From Xestospongia bergquistia (lineage: Eukaryota; Porifera; Demospongiae; Haplosclerida; Petrosiidae): a stretch of DNA of 64,000 nucleotides. Position 1 is the stretch's first letter. The number at the start of each line of letters is the position of its first letter. Below are positions 28,198 through 38,222 of the stretch, piece by piece. The notes beneath the pieces were generated by a model. That model was not told the origin of the DNA. It saw only the letters and a list, made by a program, of their open reading frames with translations, and ran no database searches. Where the stretch lies: assembly GCA_963965975.1 (NCBI GenBank), contig OZ014418.1, positions 2,136,275 to 2,200,274 of the forward strand, written 5' to 3'. A program made the translations under genes and the position numbers.

Positions 28198-28502
28198 CTA
28201 ACATCCATATATGCAGCACATAATGAGCCAGACAAAGATCCAAGGCCAGCAGAGTAAGGTAATGATGCAGTGAAGAAGATGAGAGGGCTTCTCTTTCTGT
28301 ACTTGCACTACTGCCTATATATAGATGAAAGAAGATATTTACAAGATAGGATATAGATAATAGTGTTCAGTACCGGTGAAGCCTGTTGCTGAACAACAAC
28401 AACGTTGTTATTAGAAGTCTGCTGTTGAAGTTGTGGTTGTGGCGGAGGTTGACCATAATACGGATTTTGAGGTGGCGGCTGGTAATACTGTGGAGCTGCC
28501 AT
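28198..28502 (-). CDS. P/Q/Y-rich small membrane protein, WPW family (member 7)
   Basis: Exon 1 (28374-28502) encodes MAAPQYYQPPPQNPYYGQPP, then QLQQQTSNNNVVVVQQQASP. Exon 2 (28198-28314) encodes AVVQVQKEKPSHLLHCIITL, then LCWPWIFVWLIMCC and IYGC-stop. The intron is 59 bases. Exon 2 is nearly identical to that of member 8, while the heads differ in repeat number, so the tail is the conserved part of the family. Function is unknown. Confidence 0.8.
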
Positions 28503-29329
28503 CTTGAACAACAACAATGAAAAACGCTAGACCGAATTTAACTTGACCCTTTTCAATCGATTTTCACTCTTTTTATAGGATCTTCTACTTTTAGCGCCCC
28601 TCTTATGGTAGTTGGGCGTATACAGCCTATAGTATTGGTAGTTGGGCGTATATAGCCTATAGTATACGATGAATATTTTCGAACGATTATAGCTGTGAAT
28701 ATGTTTAACTATACACATAAAATAGGTGAACAAAACTTGCAATTGAGAGTACGAAGGCTAATTTTATCACAACCCATAGGCTTGGACGGATCCAAGTTGG
28801 AGAGAGCTGAGTATATATGCATCGGAAGGATTGATTGAAATTGAAGTTAATAAGGTGTACTGTTTGGGAACAGAAATAGATTTGAGAGATGGTAAGGAGA
28901 AGTCAATATAATAGCGATTATAATTTAATAATTCGAAATACTGAATTGAAGTAATCATTAAAGTGATTTACCATTTCTGTAGGGTCACTTCTAATTTTGA
29001 CTCATAATCACATTTAGCTAGTAAAGCAACACAATAAATTTTATCCTAGCTTGCGAGGGATTTCAATTTATGGAGGCAGTATGGTGTGGGACTTGGTTGA
29101 ATCAGACATCTCAAAGAGCTGTGCTGATGCAATAGAGGTTTGATCCCTGGATTAAACCATTTAAAAAGTGGGTAACTATATAGACCTTGACTTTTGGAAT
29201 GTTTATTTGAATTATTTGTTACAGACATAACCCACAAACAGTTATATCATCAGAAGTAAAACAGATACTAATATTATGTCAGTATCATGCAAGTATCCAT
29301 GAGATACTATTAAAGTCTGCCTTGATATG
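28503..29329. other. intergenic; possible tRNA-derived SINE remnant
   Basis: A short tandem repeat of about 29-32 bases near 28605-28665 (GGTAGTTGGGCGTATA.AGCC) lies upstream of member 7. At 29070-29160, GGAGGCAGTATGGTGTGGG and GAGGTTTGATCCCTGG stand about 60 bases apart, resembling degraded A and B boxes of a tRNA-type promoter. No gene recognised. Confidence 0.35.
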
Positions 29330-29582
29330 TATCAAGATTGATGTTTGGAGATTAAGATATTAAAAGTAATTAGATAATGATCAGAATTTAGAGTAAAATT
29401 AGATGAAAAGATAAATTGTTCACATAGTCAGAGAGATTACTGATGACCAGATCAAGAATATTACCTTTCACATGGGTAGATATGCCAACTAACTGTTCTA
29501 GGTCACAAATGATATCACAGAGAGAGGAAGAGAATTGAGTATGAACAATAAGTGCAGAACAATTCACATTAGGAACATTCAT
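29330..29582 (-). mobile_element. LINE (non-LTR retrotransposon) ORF2 remnant
   Basis: The minus-strand frame encodes LEQLVGISTHVKGNILDLVI followed by SNLSDYVNNLSFH. After a frame break it reads SDHYLITFNIL. This is the usual end of the endonuclease domain in animal LINE ORF2 proteins (Thr-His-x-x-Gly-Asn-x-Leu-Asp-Leu and Ser-Asp-His). The element is truncated at both ends and frameshifted, hence inactive. Confidence 0.7.
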
Positions 29583-30640
29583 GAAGTCAACTAAAACTGA
29601 CTAGAGACAATGCTAACATGGTGGTTAATTTATCCACTCTATGTTAAATATGTTGTTTGATGTGGTGACCTGCATGGCCATGGGCTTATATTGAGATTGT
29701 CCTAAACTGATGTTGTCTATTGTACAATTTTTCTGTAGTGATTTGAGCATAATTGTCTTGCACTCTAGTAGCTGTGGAGTCTATTGGAACACAGTCCTTA
29801 TACAGATTCAGATAAAGACATGTATAATACAGTTGTCCTCTTCTTTGTTTGTATATCTGAACTATTGATCTGATTTCCATGATTAAATAGCTAAACTGAT
29901 TATAAATTAATCAATCATCAAATAATGTATGAAGACAGACTGGACCATTGTCATTTTTAGCATAATTAATAGGTGATTAGATATTGAGTAACAAATACCA
30001 TATTGCTCTTATATTACTAGTATACTACTGTTGTCTATTGATTCCATTGATATAACAAAGTGCAAACAGTAGACAACAATATAGACTGCACTATCAAGAG
30101 GAAGCAACAGATGCTCTACCTTTGTTTATTGCTATTGGTGAAGTGCAAACAGATTAGAATAAGAGAATAGAATACATTGTACATATGGAAGGTAGTGACT
30201 ATTGATTGCTAACTAACATAACTCTTAACAATTAGTCAATTACAACTATACAAGAAACTATTTGTCTATAGTTTATTATTAATAACAACAATCTGGTGTT
30301 TACTATTTTCTCAATATTTCATCAATCGTGTATTATATGCAATAAAAATAACCTTGGATTGGTTAAATCAACCAATCAATTTACAGTGCATGATTGACAT
30401 ATTGATATCAAGTCAAAGAAAGCCTATAGCAAAGCTCATATATGATCCTCCTTCTTGTCAAAACATTTTAAAGTATACTTTAGAATGCTACAATGTTATA
30501 ATTAAATGATCTATATTTGAAACAATGTATTTCTTCTGCTGCATGACTAGCCACTACTTATTTTGATCATGACCTGGAAATTATTCACTGTGTGTCACTC
30601 TGTTTGTTCTTATTGGTGATTTTGTAGTATATGTCCTAAA
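29583..30640. other. intergenic, repeat fragments
   Basis: GGATTGGTTAAATCAACCAAT followed by CAATTTACAGTGC (30355-30390) is a right terminus of the CACTGTAAAAA foldback family. No coding sequence seen. Confidence 0.4.
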
Positions 30641-30681
30641 TATGCATATATATATATATATATGTATATACATTATATAAG

Positions 30682-30715
<34 letters not shown>

Positions 30716-30726
30716 CATTATATAAG

Positions 30727-30762
<36 letters not shown>

Positions 30763-30772
30763 CATTATATAA

Positions 30773-30809
<37 letters not shown>
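30641..30809 (+). repeat. AT-rich minisatellite
   Basis: GTATATACATTATATAAG recurs three times (about 30664, 30709, 30756) with a period of 45-47 bases, separated by (TA)n runs of increasing length. Confidence 0.9.
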
Positions 30810-30813
<4 letters not shown>

Positions 30814-31107
30814 CATAGGAAATGATTAGTATGTTTACTTTCAGTTAGCATCAAATAATTTTCTACATACAGCCTGTATAACTATAGATTGTTTAAATCA
30901 ACAAATCAGTTTTTACAGTGAATTGGTTACCTATTATTTGTCTTTGTAATAATAAACATTATTAATCTTCCTAGGATAAATAATATCTACAAGACAATGT
31001 CAATAGAGGCACAAAACATGACCAATCTATTGAATTTCCTCTAATATATCTAACAGTGTAGCTATATATAATATATAGGATATCTCTTCTACACTTAGGA
31101 TAGCACC

Positions 31108-31743
31108 TTGTTCTTCAGTTTATTATATTTAACATCTTGTGCGCACTTCTGTAAACATGCCACGTATGCAATCTCTTTCCATATTTCAGGCCCATTCTAT
31201 TTTAGTGGTACAGCCATACTATTTAATTTGGTTAATAGTATGACTCTGAAGTCCTCAATTTCTCTCATTTCTCTAAAAATATACAAATATCAGTCTCTTC
31301 TGCCTCTCATATTCCTACTCTTTATTAACAAAGTTTGCACCACCCTCCACTCAATCTTAATTAAACTTGATAATCAAGTTATCTATGTGCAGGATGTGTA
31401 TTCTACAAGTACTAATATTAGTAAATACATTTTGATCTTAATTAGTGATCCTTACCTTCTAAGACAGACAGCAAATTATCTATGTCAACATTTTCAATAT
31501 GTTGGAATTAATGGAAATTAAGCACAATGTTAAGTTATGTACGAAATATCTCAGGAATCTGTTCTTGGTGTGCTGTTGTACACGTTTCATGTGTATATTT
31601 TGAATGACACCGAATTGAGCATTGAGCATTGTCCTAAATGTCTGGGATTACTGTTGTCCCAATGTATATATAGTTTGGGAGTAAGTAGGTCTATATTTAA
31701 AAGTTTTCTACATATTTCTACCACATTATTAAATTTAGTATAA
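31108..31743 (+). mobile_element. possible LINE reverse-transcriptase remnant
   Basis: Two successive plus-strand frames. Across their junction the translation contains VGINGN, then after stops SVLGVLLYTFHVYILND. This resembles the reverse-transcriptase block where V-x-V-N-G is followed by Gly-Ser-Val-Leu-Gly-Pro-Leu-Leu-Phe and an Asn-Asp pair. Upstream TTLHSILIKLDN could match the pre-palm segment. The similarity is weak and several stops interrupt it; chance is possible. Confidence 0.4.
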
Positions 31744-31798
31744 AAACTGTCTTGCATACGTGATCAATAAAGACAATTGTAATTAATTCTCCGGATCC

Positions 31799-31915
31799 TT
31801 AACATCCATAGAGACAACAGGCAACAATCCAAACAATTATCCATGGCCAGAAGAAGATGCTGATGATACAGTGAAGAATATGACTTGGTTTATCTCCCAT
31901 TATACTATAGATATT
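31799..31915 (-). pseudogene. orphan second exon of the WPW family
   Basis: After CTCAG the frame reads NIYSIMGDKPSHILHCIISI, then FFWPWIIVWIVACC and LYGC-stop, with all conserved family positions kept. No matching P/Q/Y head exon was found upstream to 33950. A donor-like GGTAAGTA at about 31945 belongs to no head-like exon. It may be a remnant, or may splice to an unrecognised first exon. The frame is undamaged. Confidence 0.65.
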
Positions 31916-33950
31916 CTGAGAATATTTATTTAGAGCTATACATACTTACCTTTATCTCTTATATATATGTTAGCTGTCTTTAGACAATGATGACTGCTTC
32001 CTGTCAGCAATCAGCCCTTACAGGAACTACAATCGTAATAGACGAGTTTATCATCTTGTGATCATGTGACTCTACTACGTCACATATAGTTTGTAGTATG
32101 ATCTATTATTAGCATCTATTGTTAGTATTTCTATTATTAGACGTACACATGTGCTATTATTAGTAACTACTATATATAGATGCTGTTGAGAGCATGTTAT
32201 CATATATTTGTTGGTAAGTATCTTTGATAATGGTCTGGTCTGCCTATCTACTCCAGTTTTGCCTACTGAAAGTCTAATTTGGGCTCATGCTGAAAGAACA
32301 GTGCCTTGTTTATTTAAGGTTTAGGTTTTAGTATCTGATGTTTGGTGACCACACCTACTTACACAGTGCCATTCTTTTCAGCACGATCCCTAAATCAAGA
32401 ATGATTTTTATATGATTCCACTTTTATTTGCCATGTAACAATAAAATATTTATTAATATTGGGCCATATAGTAAATAGATATGATGACATCACTACCTGT
32501 CATTTAATGATGATGTCATCAGAGTGAAGTTACACCCAGAACCACCCGATACTATAATATTTGGGTGTAAGCCAAGTGTACACATATAGATAAACAACCA
32601 CAACAATTACAATAGTCTAGTTACATACAATTATATAACAAATTCCTGAATAGGTAATACAGCACATACGAGTGTGAGTATGTTCATATTAATTTTGAGC
32701 ACTGTTCCTGTTGTTTACATTGAATTTTTCTCACTTTATTAACCTCTTCTAATGCATCTGATATTATCATAACAGTATGATGATTCTGATAATATATACT
32801 ATGCGTAGTGTGTTTAGATATTCCCTCACAAAATGCTTGTGACACAATACAAATGAAGGTCAAAATAACATTTCTCTGAGCATACCAAGCAACAACATGC
32901 TAAACTCCAACAATAAAAATAGTACTCTATTGTACATACCCCCGTACCACAGGAAAAATGTAGTATAACTATTATATATTCTGTTGTAAAGGGATATTTT
33001 TAAAAGTATAACAGTTATAGCTGCTAAATTTAAATATATGTATTTGTTTAACAGCTTCTCTTTGAGCTCTATATAAAAATGCACTGCTTGGTTTTAAAAA
33101 TATCTGCTGAGTATGCCTATTGATACACTGTGGTTAATAGCCACAGCTGCTAGGAGTTAGTTATAATAACAAAAAACCAACACAATGAACATGTATGGTT
33201 GGTATCCACTCCTTCATAGATTAAAATATATGATAATAAAGTTTATGGTACACACTTTTAATACACAATTTAATACAGCAATCTATTGTACTTTATGTAA
33301 GGATAATATCTCATATTACATTATACAAACTGTTATGCATACAAGTATATACATACATATGTATATATATATATATGAGGGAGAGCACACAATTATTATA
33401 GTTTTGTTCTCCTAAGCTTGTGTTACACATGCCAGCTATGACAGGAATTCTGTCTGGACTGTAGCAAATAGTCACATTGTTTGTTAAAACAACCAATCAG
33501 TGATACATACAACATGATAGAGGTACATTGATTCGCCAATGGTTTTCTACCATGGATGTAAATTTGAAAAAGAACCTTCAGACTTTATATATCTTATATA
33601 TATATTTTAGACTTGGATATCACAGTATACTATATGTACAATATATCCCTCAATTTTGTTTGTGCATACCCTATAGTGATCTTCAATACATTTAAGATAT
33701 AATGCTTTAGGGACAAAACAAGTTATTAAACTATTTAATTTACACAATGCAAGTTATGACTAAATTTGTTATCAATATAACAATTAAAGTATTCAAATTA
33801 TTGTTTTATAAATCTATAATATACCTTAATTATAAAAAAGGTACTAAAGGATCAACAATATAGCTTTACATGTACTTAGTACTGTACATGTACACTCAAT
33901 ACTAGCTATGAATTAAATATACAGTTGTTATGAGTTTTTAAGTTTCTCAT
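31916..33950. other. intergenic, no gene recognised
   Basis: Two kb without family features. Reading frames near 32860 and 33185 are AT-driven. A (TA)n/(GTATA)n patch lies near 33345-33375. Confidence 0.4.
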
Positions 33951-34314
33951 CTAACATCCATATATGCAACACATGAGGAGCCAAACAAAGATCCAAGGCC
34001 AGCAGAAAAAGGTAATGATGCAGTGAAGAAGATGAGAGGGCTTCTCTTTCTGTACTTGCACTACTGTCTACAGATAAAAAGGCATTTACAAAGACTAAAT
34101 ATATATAATTGTTATTTACCTGTCCAGCCTGCTGCTGCTGAACAACAACAACGTTATTAGTTGTCTGCTGCTGTGCAAATTGAGGCTGTTGTGGAGGAGG
34201 TTGATAATATGGCTGAGCTGGAGGTTGACCATAGTATTGTTGAGGTGGAGGCTCACCATAACCGTATTGTTGAGGTGGTGGCTGCATACCTGGATCATAC
34301 TGTGGAGCCGCCAT
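33951..34314 (-). CDS. P/Q/Y-rich small membrane protein, WPW family (member 8)
   Basis: Exon 1 (34120-34314) has a long head: MAAPQYDPGMQPPPQQYGYG, then repeated PPPQQYYGQPP-like units, and TTNNVVVVQQQQAGQ. Exon 2 (33951-34067) encodes TVVQVQKEKPSHLLHCIITF, then FCWPWIFVWLLMCC and IYGC-stop. The 52-base intron is the shortest in the family. Function is unknown. Repeat-driven length variation of the head is evident against members 6 and 7. Confidence 0.82.
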
Positions 34315-36132
34315 TTTAACACTTGACTTAATTTAGCTCGATTCGCTGCTAATGCTTGCTATATACTGAAGTATGTTACAAGAACGTTCGCTATTATATA
34401 TAAGCGTGTAAGCTCCGACTTATATTATAGGTTATTTGGCATATAAAGTGGTCTCGTCCTCAGACTGCCAGCTCCCGAACGAAAAGTCACTTCTCCAAGC
34501 CCCCGAGAGCGAAAAGGCAGTTTTGCTTTGGTTATCAGCGTGACGTCATTGATCATAATTATGACCTTGTGGAAAAAATCAATACTATGAACCGTGAAGA
34601 CAAGGAAGCAATGAAAGAAGAGACAGATCCAAATCCAATAACACTTATCATCAAACTACAACCTTCAGTTGTTACAGAGACTAAACCAATGCAGTTGTGT
34701 GCACAGACTGTACTTGTTTAGTTGCTTACTTTGTAATTACACCCATTGCTTTAAATAATTTCATCAAGAGAATCAGATTTTGATTATTAGCATATAGTAC
34801 TGCGTGTTGATTGGTAATAGTAATAGATAGTTATAATTTTGTAATACTCCATAGTTGATTGTCGCTTGGGTTTAGTCTTCTCATTTTAAAGACATACTTT
34901 ATAATTGTAACAATTGTATCATTAGGAACAATACAGTTTTTAGTCATGACAGTCTGGGAATATGGCATGCCATTTGTAACAAAAGTAATATCATGTAATG
35001 TATACATTATAGCACTATAGTGCATGCAATTCATGTTATAGTGTATCACTCATGCACTATATATAACATGAAATGTATTTTTATGCTATAATGTACATTA
35101 AACAATATTGCTTTTGTTGCAAACACCATCCCATAGTGGCAAGAGTATATGTTGAGAATGTTTTTATGAATGTTGGATTTTGTCTGACAACTAGAATTCC
35201 AGAACTCCAAGTAGTAAAAATAGCAGCTTTATTGTAACTATTGAAGAGCAATCCTTATTACAGGAATTATAATTATAGTACTGTGAAATTATTGTTTGAC
35301 CATGCAAAGCTTGAGATATATACTGAGAATATCTTTATACTTATGATGTACATCATACATCAATAACTTATAAGGATTTACAGTTATTAGTTAACAATTT
35401 ATAGAATCTCAAGGCTGTTAGTTGTTTTTTCATGTACATACAATTACACTGCTTCTTGACATGAAAATGTTCTCATGCAGTGAAAAATAGTGTTGTAATA
35501 GTGTTTTATTCCAGTATTGATTCTCCGAGTTTGTGCCAAGTTAAAGTTAACATATATAGTAAGATGTAAAGGTATATATAATTATCTTAAGAAAGGACAT
35601 CCTGTGGTTATATACAAAAAGAAGGTGTTTATATAATAAATAATATAATTATATGTAAATAGGATGATAAAGTTGCATTAGAAAAAGTGAGGCAGGTGTA
35701 TGTGTTAGGTGCAGAAACTCAGAGATACAAGAAATGATAACGAGAACTGAAAGATGATGTAGTAGATATGTAATGATCACATGTTGTAAAACCTAAAAGC
35801 ATGAATACAGGTATAAAACTGAGATAATATTGAAATAATGAACATAACATCATACTTGATTACTCAAACACATTATTAGAATATTAGGCAGTTTTCATTC
35901 ATATTTTATTAGTACTTACCAGTGTAAATATGCAAGTGTGACATTATTGTATAGTGTTGTGTGTTCAAGTTATAATTTTTAAAACTAATTACTCAATACT
36001 TTGATATACAGGACAAAAAAGTTGTTAGAATTATTATCTTTAAATTAAAAGGCAGTTAATTAGGGAGTTGAATTGACTGTATATATTATAATCATAGCAA
36101 CTTAATGTAATTTTGAGAAGTTTCTCAGTCAT
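34315..36132. other. intergenic between members 8 and 9
   Basis: Contains a 44-codon plus-strand frame at 34587-34721 (MNRED... to a TAG) in a GC-richer patch, unrecognised and possibly chance. It also contains the hairpin at 34996-35100. Nothing else recognised. Confidence 0.4.
34996..35100. repeat. imperfect 105-base hairpin
   Basis: Left arm TAATGTATACATTATAGCA... and right arm ...TGCTATAATGTACATTA are inverted repeats of about 45 bases each. The TTCATGTTATA blocks near the loop are also paired. Likely a small foldback MITE; an RNA hairpin is possible but unsupported. Confidence 0.75.
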
Positions 36133-36511
36133 TTAACATCCATATATGTAACACAGAATAAGCCACACAAAGACCCAGGGCCAGCAGAAAAAGGTAATGA
36201 TGCAGTGAAGAAAATGAGAGGGTTTATCTCTCTTTACTTAACCATTGTCTATAGAGAAGAATATAATCATTCCGAATTATAGTGCAAATATTTACTGTGC
36301 CTGTTTGTTGTACAATTACGTTAACAGGTGTTGCTTGTTGAGGAACTCGAGGTGGCGGTTGGCCATATTGATTATATTGTTGAGGCGGTGGTTGGCCATA
36401 TTCATTATATTGTTGAGGTGGTGGTTGGCCATGATGATTATATTGAGGTGGTGGCGGTTGACCATATTGAACATATTGAGGTGGCGGCAGTTGATCATGA
36501 CCATATTCCAT
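36133..36511 (-). CDS. WPW-family small membrane protein (member 9), possibly frameshifted
   Basis: Exon 1 (36296-36511) encodes MEYGHDQLPPPQYVQYGQPP, repeated QYGQPPPQQYN units and VNVIVQQTGT. Exon 2 encodes DKPSHFLHCIITFFCWPW, then VFVWLILCYIYGC-stop (stop at 36133-36135). At the expected acceptor (CTATAG|ACAATGG, about 36248) the exon is one base shorter than its paralogs, and the phase-0 join meets a stop at once. An AG at 36233-36232 would restore phase 0, removing about six residues of the linker, but its context is poor. So either the acceptor has moved or the gene is broken. Function is unknown. Confidence 0.6.
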
Positions 36512-38222
36512 TTTGAGCAAATTGAACAAACAAAGCGACACCGGAGATTAGGACGTCGTAACTATATTCGGTTATATACCTCGCCAGTTATCGCGAAACT
36601 CACGGCTATGCCAAAAATTCACGGCACCTGTAAACGTAGTTGCTTCCCAACATTTTAAGTTTGTTATAATATATTTTAGTCAATTTGACTCCTTGGTTGG
36701 TATTTGTTATTATATAGTCTTTTAAAGCTTATTATGTATGATAATAATTCTAAAAAAAATTGAATAATATTATTATATATACAAATTTCTTATAACTTGT
36801 TGAGCATGTATACAATAATACCACACTCGTATATTTACATTGATATTGCAGATATTATTACTATAGAACAAGAAATGACGCCTATACATACATACATACA
36901 CATGTATATTATATATATAGTAGAGATTGAGACAATGCCTCAACTAACTATAAGTCACGTACATGCATAGTCTTATTTTGTGAATAGTTACTGAATTATG
37001 TACATTTGTATGTTATAAATATATGATATATGAAGCATGCGTGTTTTTTACCTTTCATTTAGTTTCGAATATCATTTTCTTGCGCACGTCCAGAACTTCA
37101 GTACAAAATTATCGCTACAGGTCTGCCGCCCTCTTACGCAGAATAATGGGCGTATATTGTGAATGTTGATAAACACAAGGATTCAATATTTTTAGAGGAA
37201 GTTCCATGAGAGATTATGATCCTTCTTCGTCTAATAATAAGCCACGAGTAAGATTAACGAAAGTCTCCCTTCTTAATTATGAAGTACCAGTACAATTGAT
37301 CAACAATAATATAACTTAAATGAACCTTGAATTAACAAAGATCAGATGATAATATTTGTCTCTTCCTCATTGAATGCATGGCTATGCATACTAGTGGTGC
37401 TCTACCATAATGTACTAGGTCAAGTTTATTTCAAAAAGATCACTGCCAGCAATTAAACCAAAAGAATGAAAAAATGATTGAAAAGTTTATGATAATTATA
37501 ACAATTCATGGCATTAGCGCACAGCAGTTTAAAATTGATAAGGAGAATAAAAAAGACAAAAACAGTATCTGCAATAGCTGTCTTAGATTTTCTCTGTAAC
37601 CATGACAACGACTGTCCTTTTGCCTGAGCTTACTATTTGTTTAATTCATTTGTCCCATATTGCAATCAGGAATAGGATTCTCAGCCTGAGGATGCCATAA
37701 ATCAACTATCTGAGTTTCAGAAAACTCTTGAATGCTAATATTATATTGGTGTGCACTAGATCAGCATATACTGTGTAGTTACATATTCTGTACTTAATAC
37801 ACAAATTATTCTAAAAAATCTTTTACAGTTACATCATATAGTTATACTGTGTAGGGAGTGTGTGGGGTTATTGACTTGCATATGTGTATGTGTGAATGCT
37901 CTCAATTCCAACACCATTTTGTTTAGCTACTATAAATTCTATTAAGAGCACAGTAAGTAAACTGAAGTCAGCATAGACTAAGGGTATATGTTGAATTGGA
38001 ATGCAATCTTTAAGTGTGGCTGCTAGTTAAAAAGAGATACCCTCTTAAAGACAATTGCACAAAGTGGAATAATTTGTTTAAATAAAAGCTACTTTTAATA
38101 ATGAATAGCAAAATTATGATACAGCAATACATAACATTAATACACAACATTTTAAAGTTGATATATAGAATAAAATGGAAACACAATTCACAACACAATT
38201 AATAGTAATTATAATATGAATT
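36512..38222. other. intergenic, no gene recognised
   Basis: AT-rich spacer with a small CATA tandem tract near 36887-36902. No supported coding sequence. It must contain the member 9 promoter and the 3' end of the next minus-strand gene. Confidence 0.4.

Noticed and set aside
34587-34721. 44-codon plus-strand frame as a small gene
   Set aside because: Begins with a plausible ATG, but no family, splice context or repeat of it is visible; left as unassigned.
36245-36658. Trp/Arg-rich plus-strand frame of 137 residues
   Set aside because: Antisense of the repetitive P/Q/Y head of member 9; similar shadows occur opposite members 6 and 8.
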